Shown here: one piece after another, positions 1-10,675 of the stretch
How positions within the stretch are numbered: the first letter of the stretch is position 1
Layout of the letters: the number at the start of each line of letters is the position of its first letter
Assembly: GCF_031583145.1 (NCBI RefSeq)
Contig: NZ_CP134050.1
Coordinates: forward strand, 215,001-277,500
Direction: 5' to 3'
Source of the DNA: Brevibacillus brevis
GTDB lineage: Bacteria; Bacillota; Bacilli; Brevibacillales; Brevibacillaceae
Length of the DNA: 62,500 nucleotides
Translations under genes and position numbers: made by a program
Notes under the pieces: generated by a model
Seen by the model: the letters and a program-made list of their open reading frames with translations, nothing else
Database searches by the model: none
What the model was told of the DNA's origin: nothing

Positions 1-1068
<1,068 letters not shown>

Positions 1069-1113
1069 CACAATCTTGGCAATCATGCAGATCCAGTTTT
1101 GATGGAATGAAAT

Positions 1114-1150
1114 AAGCCTCTTTACCGCAAAATGGTAAGGAGGCTTTTTT
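1114..1150 (+). terminator. rRNA operon terminator
   Basis: A 13-bp stem, AAGCCTCTTTACC paired with GGTAAGGAGGCTT (one G-U pair) around a 7-nt loop, is followed directly by a T run. It lies 45 bases after the 23S end, so it most likely ends the rRNA transcript. Confidence 0.9.
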
Positions 1151-1344
1151 GTTGGAATCTTCTTTTGGCGAGGAGGCTCACACGATTGGGTGTCCTCGCT
1201 TTCACGCTGTTTATGTCGAGAAGTTAGTGCGAATGACCGACAAGTTCCCCCTTGCAGAGCCGAGAGAGGGTAGACTAACATGAGAAGGTACCTGATTCGT
1301 TAAGGTAGTATGGGCAAGGTATGGTTTATGAAGGAGAATAAGCA
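1151..1344 (+). other. intergenic stretch after the rRNA operon; no 5S gene or tRNA seen
   Basis: A second hairpin, GCGAGGA (1168-1174) with TCCTCGC (1193-1199), follows the terminator. A weak sigma-A-like promoter may be TTGCAG at 1252-1257, an 18-bp spacer and TAACAT at 1276-1281, which would drive the glycosyltransferase gene. The ribosome binding site GAAGGAGA precedes the ATG at 1345. Confidence 0.4.
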
Positions 1345-2478
1345 ATGAAGAAAATCCTGATCTTTTCAGCTTCGATCGGTAACGGTCATAATCAGGCAGC
1401 CAGAGCTATGCAGGAAAGCCTGGCCGAAAATGGCTACACGTCGATGATCATCGATACGTTGGAGTACATCAGCCCGACGTTTCACAAGATCTTGCTGGAA
1501 AGCTACATGAACTTGTTGAGGTTGTCACCCAAAATGTGGGGGAGGATCTACCACAATACGGAAAAAAGCAGATTTTTTGATATGAATGTGCTCATGAATA
1601 AATTATTGGCAAACAAGCTGAAGAAACTGATCAATAGTGTCCAGCCGGATGCGTTTATCGCGACCCATCCGTTTGCCAGCTGCATGCTTTCTGTCTTGAA
1701 GGGCAGAAATGATTGGAAAGAGCCGATCTACACGATTATTACAGACTACACGATCCATCCGTCGTGGATTAATCATCACATCAATTATTATTTCATCGGT
1801 CACGAGCAGCTTTACTATCTCGTGGATCTGTATCGGCAAGACCACCAGAAATTCATTCCGATGGGCATTCCGATTATGCGGAAGTTCCGGCTTCCTCTGG
1901 ATGCCGAACAAATCAGGCAAAAGCTCGGTCTGAAACCCGAGCAAAAAAGCATGATTCTCTCAGGAGGCGGGCTGGGGCTCGGATCGATGGAAAAGGTGCT
2001 GGACGGCTTGGAGCAAATGGACATCCCCCTCAAAGTCTTTATCATGACCGGAACCAATGAAAAGCTGTACCGCAAAGTCAGCAGCCGCACCTATCGTCAT
2101 GAAGTCGTTCCGTTGAAGTTCATCAACAATTTCCATGAGTACCTCGAGACGGCGGACCTGATCGTTACCAAGTCGGGGGGCCTGACCTCAGCAGAGGTGA
2201 TGAGCAAACGGGTGCCAATGATCATTTACAACCCCCTGCCGGGGCAGGAAGAGCGAAACAGCCACTTTTTGCTGAACAATGGCTGCGCCGTACATGCGAA
2301 TTTGTCCGAGCAATTGATTTACTTTATCGAAGAATTGCTGTACAGTACATCAAAAGTAGACTACATGCGACGAATGGCGCAAAAAATAGCGAAACCTGAC
2401 GCTGCCCAGCGCATCGCCGAATTTATTCGAGATGACATGAGCATGATGCAGAGCCAGGAAGGGCTGCAGCTGCCTTGA
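1345..2478 (+). CDS. MGDG synthase / UgtP-type glycosyltransferase (GT28)
   Basis: A 377-residue protein of the family that includes plant MGDG synthase and Bacillus UgtP (diacylglycerol glucosyltransferase). It is expected to act on the cytoplasmic face of the membrane and move a sugar from a UDP-sugar to a lipid. The N-terminal GNGHNQAAR (residues 12-20) is the glycine-rich acceptor-side loop. TKSGGLT near 275-281 is the C-terminal nucleotide-sugar motif. No signal peptide or clear membrane span is seen. ATG 1345 has a good ribosome binding site. The adjacent HAD gene starts 44 bases after its stop and is probably co-transcribed. The substrate cannot be told from sequence: glycolipid synthesis is the family default, and Bacillales genomes often carry several paralogues. 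Confidence 0.85.
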   Translation: MKKILIFSASIGNGHNQAARAMQESLAENGYTSMIIDTLEYISPTFHKILLESYMNLLRLSPKMWGRIYHNTEKSRFFDMNVLMNKLLANKLKKLINSVQPDAFIATHPFASCMLSVLKGRNDWKEPIYTIITDYTIHPSWINHHINYYFIGHEQLYYLVDLYRQDHQKFIPMGIPIMRKFRLPLDAEQIRQKLGLKPEQKSMILSGGGLGLGSMEKVLDGLEQMDIPLKVFIMTGTNEKLYRKVSSRTYRHEVVPLKFINNFHEYLETADLIVTKSGGLTSAEVMSKRVPMIIYNPLPGQEERNSHFLLNNGCAVHANLSEQLIYFIEELLYSTSKVDYMRRMAQKIAKPDAAQRIAEFIRDDMSMMQSQEGLQLP

Positions 2479-2522
2479 CCTGGCTGGCAGCAGGTCGTCA
2501 GAATGGAAGGAAGTGCGGAAGC

Positions 2523-3209
2523 ATGAGCATCCCATACGCGGTCTTGTTTGATATGGACGGCACCTTGCTGCAGACCGAAAAGCTGTCGACGCCGGCTTTT
2601 CGCCGGACCTTCGAGAAGCTGCGCGACAGGGGGCTGTGGGACGGGCCGATGCCAAACGAAAGCGAGATTACCAACGTCTTGGGCATGACCATCGATCAAG
2701 TATGGAAAAAGCTGTTGCCAGGGGCCAGCGAAGCCGCCATCGAGGCAGCCGATACATATTTGCTGGAAAATGAAATTCAGCTGATCCGCGAGAGGGTAAC
2801 AGACCTGTACCCAGGTGTCATCCAGACCCTGCAAGAGCTGCATGACAGGGGAATCCCCCTGTTTATCGCCAGCAACGGCCAGGAGGACTACATCGATGCC
2901 CTCTGCGACGAATACGGACTGAGACCGCTTATGACCGACCTGTATTCGGCTGGCCGTTTTCGCACGCGGAGCAAAAACGATCTGGTCGCCAAATTGCTTG
3001 CAGATTATCAGGTGGAGACAGCCGTCATGGTTGGCGATCGCCACTCGGATGTGGAGGCGGGGAAGAAAAACGGGTTGTTCACCATCGGCTGCGACTTTGG
3101 CTTTGCGAACCCAGGCGAGCTCGATCAAGCCGATGTCGTCATCACGAAATTCCCCCAAGTACTCGACCATTTACCAAAAATCGACACCAATAGGCAACGT
3201 CAAACATAA
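2523..3209 (+). CDS. HAD-superfamily hydrolase, phosphoglycolate phosphatase-like
   Basis: A 228-residue HAD hydrolase with all four motifs: DMDGT at residues 10-14 with nucleophile D10 and acid/base D12, SNG in motif II, the lysine of KNDL near 152, and GDRHSD at 171-176. The insert between motifs I and II fits the subclass I helical cap of small-molecule phosphatases. The longer frame opens at 2475 inside the end of the upstream gene. ATG 2523 is preferred because the protein then begins just before the nucleophile and a GGAAGG-type site lies upstream. The stop codon is inside the terminator at 3208. Substrate is unknown. Confidence 0.85.
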   Translation: MSIPYAVLFDMDGTLLQTEKLSTPAFRRTFEKLRDRGLWDGPMPNESEITNVLGMTIDQVWKKLLPGASEAAIEAADTYLLENEIQLIRERVTDLYPGVIQTLQELHDRGIPLFIASNGQEDYIDALCDEYGLRPLMTDLYSAGRFRTRSKNDLVAKLLADYQVETAVMVGDRHSDVEAGKKNGLFTIGCDFGFANPGELDQADVVITKFPQVLDHLPKIDTNRQRQT

Positions 3210-3236
3210 ACCATTTCCGTCAGGGAGTGGTTTTTT
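3208..3236 (+). terminator. terminator overlapping the HAD gene stop codon
   Basis: An 11-bp stem, AAACCATTTCC with GGGAGTGGTTT (two G-U pairs) and loop GTCA, is followed by a T run. Its 5' arm begins in the TAA stop of the HAD gene, isolating the stress operon downstream. Confidence 0.85.
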
Positions 3237-3287
3237 GTCTGGTTTCAAGCGTCTGCATTTTGCCCACAATAGAAGTGTATTCACCAC

Positions 3288-3349
3288 TTGCACGTACCGG
3301 CCAAACCCATTATAATTAAAGTCAAAGATAGTCAAAGTCAATAGTCAAA
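3288..3349 (+). promoter_or_regulatory. ctsR promoter with CtsR operator
   Basis: The promoter is TTGCAC (3288-3293), a 17-bp spacer and TATAAT (3311-3316). Starting four bases later is AGTCAAA-GAT-AGTCAAA (3320-3336), an exact match to the known CtsR box (two direct heptads three bases apart). A further degraded heptad AGTCAAT (3336-3342) and a perfect AGTCAAA (3343-3349) follow. CtsR bound here would cover the transcription start, so the operon is autoregulated and induced by heat and protein stress. Confidence 0.93.
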
Positions 3350-3374
3350 CACAGTGAGAATAGGAGGCGATTAC

Positions 3375-3839
3375 TTGCGTAACATCTCGGACATCATCGA
3401 ACAACACTTGAAAAGCATCTTAACCGAGAGCCCAAACGGTGCGATCGAGATACAGCGAAGTGAGCTTGCCGACCTTTTTCAATGTGTGCCGTCTCAGATC
3501 AACTACGTCATCAATACCCGTTTTACCGTTCAAAAAGGGTATATCGTGGAAAGCAAGCGCGGCGGCGGTGGCTACATCCGTATCCGCAAAGTGCAAATTG
3601 TCAGCAAGGCACGCTTGCAGGAGCTTTTGACCGAGGAGCTGATTGGCGAGACTATCACACAGAGTGTGGGCAATGCTATCGTTGAACGTTTGTTGGAGGA
3701 AGGCTTGGTGAACAATCGGGAAGCCACCTTGATGAAGATCGCTACCTCGCGTGCGGTTTTGACTGTCGATACGGAAGTGAGGGACCGTTTGCGGGCGAAT
3801 ATTCTCAAGCAGATGATCGCTGCCATTTTGTTGAAGTAA
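3375..3839 (+). CDS. ctsR: transcriptional repressor of class III stress genes CtsR
   Basis: A 154-residue repressor, the same length as B. subtilis CtsR. The N-terminal winged helix-turn-helix carries the glycine-rich wing RGGGGYIRI (about 62-70). Its arginine is the one phosphorylated by McsB and is part of the heat sensor in the family. The C-terminal half is the dimerisation domain. The start is taken as TTG 3375 with AGGAGG seven bases upstream. A GTG 21 bases earlier would precede that site. It is the first gene of ctsR-mcsA-mcsB-clpC, directly behind its own operator. Confidence 0.95.
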   Translation: MRNISDIIEQHLKSILTESPNGAIEIQRSELADLFQCVPSQINYVINTRFTVQKGYIVESKRGGGGYIRIRKVQIVSKARLQELLTEELIGETITQSVGNAIVERLLEEGLVNNREATLMKIATSRAVLTVDTEVRDRLRANILKQMIAAILLK

Positions 3840-3868
3840 TGACGCCAAGCGCTAGGAGGGACGATGTG

Positions 3869-4387
3869 GTGAACTGTGAGGAATGCGGAAAACGACCGGC
3901 TACACTTCATCTGACGAAAATCGTCAATGGCGAAAAAACCGAATACCATATTTGTGAGCACTGCGCTCAGGAAAAAGGGGACGTCTTTACCGGCTTCCAC
4001 AATTTCAGCATCAACAATCTCCTTTCCGGATTGTTAAAGTTTGATCCGATGCAAAAAAGCGTGAAGGAATCGACCTCGACCAAACCGCTGCGCTGCGAAA
4101 CCTGCGGATTGACCTACGCCCAGTTCAGCAAAAGCGGGCGATTCGGTTGCAGCGATTGCTACACGTTTTTGGGAGATCGGCTGGATCCGCTCTTCCGCCG
4201 CATTCACGGCAATACGCAGCATATCGGCAAAGTGCCGGAGCGCACGGGAGGCCAGCTCAAAATCCGCAAAGAGCTGGAGCAGCTGAAGCAGGCCCTGCAG
4301 AAGTACGTGGCCAGCGAAGAGTTTGAAAAGGCTGCAGAAATGCGCGACCGAATCCGAGCGCTGGAACAAAAAATGGCCCAATCGTAA
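3869..4387 (+). CDS. mcsA: McsA, activator of the protein arginine kinase McsB
   Basis: A 172-residue zinc protein. Two double CxxC sites are visible: C3/C6 with C29/C32, and C76/C79 with C94/C97. A UVR-type helical motif near the C-terminus resembles the one in ClpC, with which McsA interacts. In the family McsA binds and activates McsB and adapts ClpC. GTG 3869 is chosen because AGGAGGG lies eight bases upstream and the protein then begins MNC, as B. subtilis McsA begins MIC. GTG 3866 is a possible alternative. Confidence 0.93.
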   Translation: MNCEECGKRPATLHLTKIVNGEKTEYHICEHCAQEKGDVFTGFHNFSINNLLSGLLKFDPMQKSVKESTSTKPLRCETCGLTYAQFSKSGRFGCSDCYTFLGDRLDPLFRRIHGNTQHIGKVPERTGGQLKIRKELEQLKQALQKYVASEEFEKAAEMRDRIRALEQKMAQS

Positions 4388-4405
4388 CAAGGGGAGGTTA
4401 GCTGG

Positions 4406-5485
4406 ATGTCGCAACAGCAGTTTATGCAGAACCCGTGGAGCAATTGGATGAAAGGGGAAGGACCTGATTCCGACATCGTCATCAGCACGCGGTTACGCAT
4501 TGCTCGTAACCTGCGCCAGCACCCTTTTCCGTTGCTTGCGACAGACTCCCAGGGTGAGGAAGTCGTCCGTAAAGTAACGGAAGTGGCCGAGTCGGAAGCC
4601 TTGCGCAAACGACATCACCTGCAAGTCATTCACATGGATCAAGTGAACCCTCTGGAGAAGCGGGTCCTGGTGGAAAAGCACCTGATCAGCCCGCACCTGG
4701 CGGAGGAGTCGCGCAAAGGGGCGGTTCTGCTTAGTCCAGACGAGTCCGTGAGCATTATGGTGAATGAAGAAGACCACATCCGGATACAGGTTCTGCTGCC
4801 AGGGTTTCGGTTGAACGAAGCCTGGGAAATCGGAACAAAAATAGATGACATTTTTGAGAAGCACCTGAACTACGCGTTCGACGAGACACGAGGATACCTG
4901 ACCAGCTGTCCGACCAACGTCGGTACAGGCATACGCGCTTCGGTCATGCTCCACCTTCCCGCATTGGTCATGACCCAGCAGATTAGCCGGATCCTCCAGG
5001 CGATCAATCAAGTCGGACTGGTCGTTCGGGGGATTTACGGGGAAGGCAGCGAAGCGCTTGGCAATCTGTTTCAACTGTCCAATCAGGTCACGCTGGGGAT
5101 GTCTGAGACAGACATTCTCTCCAACCTGTACGGCGTCGCCAGACAGATCATCGAGCAAGAACGCGTAGCTCGCGCCTACTTGCTCGAACATACCCGTGTC
5201 ACATTGGAGGACCGCATTTTCCGCTCGTACGGTATCTTGATGTACGCCCGGACGGTGGAATCCAAGGAAGCCGCACAGCGATTGTCCGACGTGCGGCTGG
5301 GAATCGATCTCGGCGTCATTTCGGACGTTTCCCCGCTGGTGCTGAACGAACTGCTCGTCACCACCCAGCCCGGTTTTTTGCAGCAGCATGCGGGACAAAA
5401 GCTGACACCGGATCAGCGGGACGAACGCAGAGCGCGGTTGATACGGGAACGCATCGCCGACACCGAGCGGCCTGCCGGCACATAA
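4406..5485 (+). CDS. mcsB: protein-arginine kinase McsB
   Basis: A 359-residue phosphagen-kinase-fold enzyme that phosphorylates arginines on misfolded proteins and on CtsR, marking them for ClpCP. Seen are STRLRIARNL near the N-terminus (ATP-binding arginines) and the active-site segment TSCPTNVGTG around residues 166-175, with cysteine 168. The length matches the family (363 in B. subtilis). ATG 4406 follows GGGGAGG. It sits 18 bases after mcsA in the same operon. Confidence 0.96.
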   Translation: MSQQQFMQNPWSNWMKGEGPDSDIVISTRLRIARNLRQHPFPLLATDSQGEEVVRKVTEVAESEALRKRHHLQVIHMDQVNPLEKRVLVEKHLISPHLAEESRKGAVLLSPDESVSIMVNEEDHIRIQVLLPGFRLNEAWEIGTKIDDIFEKHLNYAFDETRGYLTSCPTNVGTGIRASVMLHLPALVMTQQISRILQAINQVGLVVRGIYGEGSEALGNLFQLSNQVTLGMSETDILSNLYGVARQIIEQERVARAYLLEHTRVTLEDRIFRSYGILMYARTVESKEAAQRLSDVRLGIDLGVISDVSPLVLNELLVTTQPGFLQQHAGQKLTPDQRDERRARLIRERIADTERPAGT

Positions 5486-5549
5486 AAATAGGCAACACGC
5501 AACAGTTAACCCATAGAGAATAAACACGGTTACCTTGGAGGTGTACGAT

Positions 5550-8000
5550 ATGATGTTTGGACGTTTTACAGAACGAGCACAAAAAGTATTGGCGCTTGCC
5601 CTGGAAGAAGCGGTGCGACTCGGCCACAAAGACATCGGGACGGAGCACGTGCTGCTTGGATTGATTCGGGAAGGCGAAGGGATTGCGGCGAAAGCCCTGC
5701 AGTCGCTTGGGCTTGGTCTCGACAAAATTCAAAGCGAAGTGGAGTCGTTGATCGGACGCGGAACCGAGCAGTCCGGCAGTAATTACACACCAAACTATAC
5801 ACCTCGCGCCAAAAAGGTCATTGAACTCTCCATGGACGAGGCCCGCAAGCTGGGCCATACGTATGTGGGCACGGAGCACATCCTGCTGGGTCTGATCCGG
5901 GAAGGGGAAGGCATCGCGGCCAGAATCATGAACAACCTGGGCGTCAGCCTGAACAAGGCCCGTCAACAAGTTCTGCAGCTGCTCGGCAGCTCGGAGATGA
6001 TGGCTTCCCATCAACCATCCGGAGGCAATCCGGCAGCGAACACGCCGACTCTCGACGGTTTGGCCCGAGACCTGACTGCGATCGCCCGCGACGGCGGACT
6101 GGATCCAGTCATCGGCCGCCAAAAGGAGATCGAGCGCGTGATTCAGGTGCTGAGCAGACGCACCAAGAACAACCCGGTGCTCATCGGGGAGCCTGGTGTG
6201 GGAAAAACGGCGATCGCCGAAGGATTGGCACAAAAAATCGTAAACAACGAAATTCCCGAGACGCTGCGCGACAAGCGCGTGATGACGCTCGATATGGGAA
6301 CGGTCGTAGCCGGGACCAAGTATCGCGGCGAGTTCGAGGACCGTTTGAAAAAAATCATGGATGAAATCCGCCAGGCAGGAAACATCATCCTGTTCATCGA
6401 CGAGCTTCACACCCTGATCGGTGCAGGAGGAGCGGAAGGCGCAATCGACGCTTCCAACATCCTGAAGCCGGCGCTCGCCCGCGGAGAGCTTCAGTGCGTT
6501 GGTGCTACCACCCTGGACGAATACCGCAAGTACATCGAAAAAGACGCCGCCCTGGAGCGCCGCTTCCAGCCGATCCAGGTCGATGAGCCGACAGCCGAAG
6601 ACGCCGTCAAAATTTTGCACGGTCTGCGTGATCGCTACGAAGCTCATCACCGCGTCAAAATTACGGATGAGGCGATTGAGCAGGCAGTAAAACTGTCTGA
6701 CCGCTATATTACAGACCGTTTCCTTCCTGACAAGGCGATTGACCTGGTCGACGAGGCAGCATCCAAAGTGCGCCTGCAATCGTTCACCGTTCCGCCGAAT
6801 CTCAAAGAACTGGAAGGCCGTCTGGAAGAAGTACGCAAGGAAAAGGATGCGGCAGTGCAATCGCAGGAGTTCGAAGAGGCAGCCGCCCTGCGCGATCAGG
6901 AACAAAAGCTGCGTGAAGAGCTGGATAAAACGAAAAAAGACTGGAAAGAACGCCAAGGCCAGTTGAACATGGAAGTCACACCGGAAGATATCGCCCAGGT
7001 GGTGGCGAGCTGGACCGGAATTCCAGTCCTCAAGCTCAAGGAAGAAGAAGCGGAACGCCTGCTGAAAATGGAGGATATCCTCCACAGCCGCGTCATCGGG
7101 CAGGAAGAAGCCGTCAAGTCGGTCTCCCGTGCCGTGCGCCGCGCTCGTGCCGGCCTCAAGGATCCGAAGCGCCCTGTCGGTTCGTTCATCTTCCTCGGCC
7201 CTACCGGTGTCGGGAAAACCGAGTTGGCCCGCGCTGTGGCCGAGACGCTCTTCGGCGATGAAGATGCGATGATCCGCGTCGACATGTCCGAGTATATGGA
7301 GAAGCACTCGACGGCACGTCTGGTCGGAGCCCCTCCAGGATATGTCGGCTACGACGAGGGCGGCCAGCTGACCGAAAAAGTGCGCCGCAAGCCGTACTCC
7401 GTCATCCTTCTCGACGAGATCGAAAAAGCGCATCCGGATGTCTTCAACATCTTGCTGCAAGTCCTCGACGACGGTCGGTTGACCGATTCCAAGGGACGCA
7501 CGGTCGACTTCCGCAACACGGTGGTCATCATGACTTCCAACGTCGGGGCGAGCATGATCAAGAAAAACACGACATTGGGCTTTACCACCGGCGATACCGA
7601 GAGAAAGTATCAGGACATGAAGGACAAAGTGATGGATGAGCTGAAGAAGAGCTTCCGCCCTGAATTCCTGAACCGGATCGACGAAGTGATCGTGTTCCAC
7701 TCCCTGGAACAAGAACACATCGAACAAATCGTATCGCTCATGACCGATGAGCTGCGCAAGCGACTGAGAGAACAAAGCATTGATTTCCAATTGACCGACG
7801 AAGCCAAGAAAGTATTGGCCAAAGAGGGCTTCGATCCGGCCTACGGTGCACGTCCTCTGCGCAGAGCGATCCAACGCCACATCGAGGATCGCCTGTCCGA
7901 GGAGCTGCTGAAAGGCAATATCAGCAAGGGCGATACCGTCAATATCGACGCCGTTGAAGGCCAATTGGTCGTCAAACGACTGGAAAAATCGAAACGATAG
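5550..8000 (+). CDS. clpC: ATP-dependent Clp protease ATPase subunit ClpC
   Basis: An 816-residue Hsp100 unfoldase that feeds substrates to ClpP. Order of domains: two Clp-N repeats (about 1-145), AAA+ module 1 with Walker A GEPGVGKT near 213, a middle domain with a UVR motif near 425-455, AAA+ module 2 with GPTGVGKT near 550, and a C-terminal D2-small domain. ATG 5550 (MMFGRF, as in B. subtilis) is preferred over TTG 5535 because GGAGGT lies seven bases upstream of it. It is the last gene of the CtsR operon and is followed by a terminator. Confidence 0.97.
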
Positions 8001-8019
8001 CAAGCCGCGGGCGACGCAA

Positions 8020-8052
8020 GAATGCCTCCTAAACAGGAGGTATTCTTTTTTT
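8020..8052 (+). terminator. terminator of the ctsR operon
   Basis: GAATGCCTCCT (8020-8030), loop AAAC and AGGAGGTATTC (8035-8045, one G-U pair) are followed by a T run, 20 bases after the clpC stop. Confidence 0.92.
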
Positions 8053-8105
8053 GTACGCCCATGTATGATAAAAATAGAGGATATTATCCAAACGAGGGTG
8101 CGACT

Positions 8106-9473
8106 ATGTCAAAGTATAAAACGAAATACGCGTGTCAAGAATGTGGCTATGAATCGCCAAAATGGATGGGCAAATGTCCGGGCTGCAACAGCTGGAACAC
8201 CATGGTCGAAGAGGTGACGGTGAAGTCGGCTCATCGCCATGAAGGGATGAGCGGAGGACAAAGGCAGTCCGCGATGCCTTTGACTGATGTGGCCAGCGAG
8301 GAAGAGCCGAGGATGGACACGACCATCGCAGAATTGAATCGAGTTCTGGGCGGCGGTCTGGTGCCCGGCTCGCTTATTTTAGTCGGCGGCGACCCGGGAA
8401 TCGGAAAGTCGACGCTGCTGCTGCAGACTTCCTTTGCTTTGGCGCATCAAGGAGCGAAAGTTCTGTATGTTTCCGGGGAGGAATCAGCAAAGCAGATCAA
8501 ACTGCGTGCGGACCGCCTCGGCACCAAGACGCCTCCGATGTTTGTTCTTGCAGAAAATGATTTGGATTTGATTGAGCAGCATATTAATCAGATAGACCCT
8601 CATGTTTTGATTATCGACTCGATCCAGACCGTATTCCACCCCGCCGTCCAATCGGCTGCAGGCAGCGTGGCCCAAGTCAGGGAGGCCACGGCACAGCTGA
8701 TGAGGATCGCCAAAGGAAAGGGGATCGGCACCTTTATTGTGGGGCACGTTACCAAGGAAGGATCCATCGCCGGGCCGCGCATGCTCGAGCATATGGTGGA
8801 TGCCGTCCTGTACTTTGAAGGGGAGCGTCACAATACGTTCCGGATATTGCGCGCGGTCAAAAATCGATTTGGTTCGACAAACGAGATTGGCATATTTGAA
8901 ATGAAAGACCGCGGGCTGGAGGAAGTGTCCAATCCGTCCGAAATCTTTTTGGCGGAGCGTCCCTTTGGCGTGGCCGGATCGACGGTAGTGGCCAGCATGG
9001 AAGGCACCCGTCCGGTCTTGGTCGAGCTGCAGGCGCTCGTGGCGCCGACGAGCTTCGTAACTCCGCGCCGGATGGCGACAGGAGTGGATCACCAGCGGGT
9101 AGCGATGATCATGGCCGTTCTGGAAAAAAGAATGGGCATGATGCTGCAAAACCAGGATGCTTACGTCAATGTGGCGGGAGGCGTTCGCCTGGATGAGCCA
9201 GCCGTAGATCTGGCCATCGCGGTGAGCATTGCGAGCAGCTTTCGCGATCACGCGACCAATCCGCACGACGTGGTCATCGGCGAAATCGGATTGACCGGTG
9301 AAGTGCGCGGGGTGTCCCGCATCGAACAGCGCGTCCGGGAAGCGCACAAGCTAGGCTTCAAGCGGGTGATCATCCCGGAAAAAAACATTCGCGGGCTGGA
9401 CGCTCCGGACGATATCCAGGTAATCGGCGTATCCAATATCGGAGAGGCATTGAACGAGGTGATAAGGGGGTAG
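8106..9473 (+). CDS. radA: DNA repair protein RadA
   Basis: A 455-residue RecA-related ATPase that drives branch migration in homologous recombination. Domains: a zinc finger with C10, C13, C24 and C27; a RecA-like core with Walker [11 protein letters not shown] near 94-103; the RadA-specific KNRFG near 252-256; and a C-terminal Lon-protease-like domain. The frame is open upstream through the clpC terminator, but ATG 8106 with GAGGGTG upstream matches the family N-terminus. It is 9 bases from disA. No convincing separate promoter was found between the terminator and the start. Confidence 0.96.
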   Translation: MSKYKTKYACQECGYESPKWMGKCPGCNSWNTMVEEVTVKSAHRHEGMSGGQRQSAMPLTDVASEEEPRMDTTIAELNRVLGGGLVPGSLILVGGDPGIGKSTLLLQTSFALAHQGAKVLYVSGEESAKQIKLRADRLGTKTPPMFVLAENDLDLIEQHINQIDPHVLIIDSIQTVFHPAVQSAAGSVAQVREATAQLMRIAKGKGIGTFIVGHVTKEGSIAGPRMLEHMVDAVLYFEGERHNTFRILRAVKNRFGSTNEIGIFEMKDRGLEEVSNPSEIFLAERPFGVAGSTVVASMEGTRPVLVELQALVAPTSFVTPRRMATGVDHQRVAMIMAVLEKRMGMMLQNQDAYVNVAGGVRLDEPAVDLAIAVSIASSFRDHATNPHDVVIGEIGLTGEVRGVSRIEQRVREAHKLGFKRVIIPEKNIRGLDAPDDIQVIGVSNIGEALNEVIRG

Positions 9474-9482
9474 GAGCCGAGT

Positions 9483-10559
9483 ATGCAAGACAACAGTAAA
9501 AAAAATCCGCAGTTCAGCGATGTGCTTCGCATGGTCGCTCCCGGCACCCCGCTGCGGGAAGGGCTGGAAAATGTCTTGCGGGCAAAGACGGGTGGACTGA
9601 TCGTAGTCGGCTATGGTCCGGAAATGAAGCATATCGTCGATGGAGGTTTTTCCATCAATTGCGACTTCTCCCCAGCGCATTTGTATGAATTGGCCAAGAT
9701 GGATGGGGCGATCATAATAAGTGAGGACGCCAAACGCATTTTGTACGCCAATACGCAACTCTTCCCCCCTGCCTCCATCGCCTCCAGCGAGACGGGTACG
9801 CGCCATCGGACGGCGCAGCGAACGGCGATCCAGACCAATTCCTTGGTGATCGCCATCTCCCAGCGGCGAAATGTCATCACGTTGTATCAGGGGCATTTCC
9901 GCTATGTGCTCAACGAAATTAGCGTCATCTTGGCCAAAGCCAACCAGGCTGTGTCCACATTGGAAAAATACAAGGCCGTACTGGACCAGACCCTGACCAA
10001 TTTGGGGGCTCTCGAATTCGAGGAGCTGGTCACCTTGTACGAAGTGACCTCGGTGCTGCAACGTGTCGAAATGGTGCTGAGAATCAAGTCGGAAGTGTCC
10101 AAGTACATATGCGAACTGGGAGTGGAAGGCAGGCTGGTCAGCATGCAGCTGGAGGAGCTGGTCTCCAACATTGAAGAGGAGGCCCGCATGCTCATCCGCG
10201 ATTATTGTCGAGATCCCGCACATTCACCCGATCAGGTGCTGCGCGATATGAAAAAGCTGAGCTCGGACGAGATGCTGGAAATCCATTCGTTTTTGCGGGT
10301 GCTCGGCTATCCCTCGAACGCCAGCATGCTGGAAGAATCCGTTTCTCCCAGAGGGTACCGCATCCTGCAAAAGATCCCAAGGCTGCCGATCACGATTATC
10401 GCCAACCTCGTCGGGTATTTCCACAACCTGCCGCGGATCATGATGGCGACGATCGAGGAATTGGACGAAGTGGAAGGGATCGGAGAGGTACGTGCACGGG
10501 CTATCAAGGACGGTCTGAAACGAATTCAGGAGCAAGTGTTCATTGACAGGCACATTTAA
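9483..10559 (+). CDS. disA: DNA integrity scanning diadenylate cyclase DisA
   Basis: A 358-residue enzyme that makes c-di-AMP from two ATP and scans DNA for damage. The DAC domain shows DGA (residues 74-76) and RHRT (107-110), the two active-site signatures. A helical linker and a C-terminal helix-hairpin-helix DNA-binding domain ending near [15 protein letters not shown] follow. Residues typical of an active cyclase are all present. It forms a unit with radA (in B. subtilis RadA restrains DisA activity). The pssA promoter lies inside its last codons. Confidence 0.97.
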   Translation: MQDNSKKNPQFSDVLRMVAPGTPLREGLENVLRAKTGGLIVVGYGPEMKHIVDGGFSINCDFSPAHLYELAKMDGAIIISEDAKRILYANTQLFPPASIASSETGTRHRTAQRTAIQTNSLVIAISQRRNVITLYQGHFRYVLNEISVILAKANQAVSTLEKYKAVLDQTLTNLGALEFEELVTLYEVTSVLQRVEMVLRIKSEVSKYICELGVEGRLVSMQLEELVSNIEEEARMLIRDYCRDPAHSPDQVLRDMKKLSSDEMLEIHSFLRVLGYPSNASMLEESVSPRGYRILQKIPRLPITIIANLVGYFHNLPRIMMATIEELDEVEGIGEVRARAIKDGLKRIQEQVFIDRHI

Positions 10560-10572
10560 AGTAGAATAGGAT
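10543..10572 (+). promoter_or_regulatory. probable sigma-A promoter for pssA inside the end of disA
   Basis: TTGACA (10543-10548), an 18-bp spacer and TAGGAT (10567-10572). The -35 is perfect and the -10 matches four of six. It would start a leader of about 95 bases before pssA. Confidence 0.55.
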
Positions 10573-10595
10573 TAAGGCATTATTTGTATTAAACA

Positions 10596-10656
10596 TTTGC
10601 CTAGGGGACCCGGATGCGCATAGCAGGGTCAACAGGACACTCGTCTCCTTCGCAAA
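10596..10656 (+). promoter_or_regulatory. foldable 5' leader of pssA with competing stems
   Basis: TTTGC (10596-10600) can close with GCAAA (10652-10656). Inside, GGGGAC (10604-10609) can pair with GTCTCC (10643-10648), or GACCC (10607-10611) with GGGTC (10626-10630). The two inner stems share bases and exclude each other. The ribosome binding site AGGAGGT follows a few bases after. I cannot assign it to a known RNA family. Confidence 0.4.
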
Positions 10657-10675
10657 AGAAATCAGGAGGTAGTCT

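Noticed and set aside
5358..8003. 881-codon open frame on the minus strand opposite clpC
   Set aside because: It is a codon-bias shadow of clpC, with cysteine- and histidine-rich unstructured translation and no ribosome binding site.
8022..8105. 28-codon N-terminal extension of RadA
   Set aside because: It runs through the clpC terminator; the family start [14 protein letters not shown] at 8106 fits the ribosome binding site.
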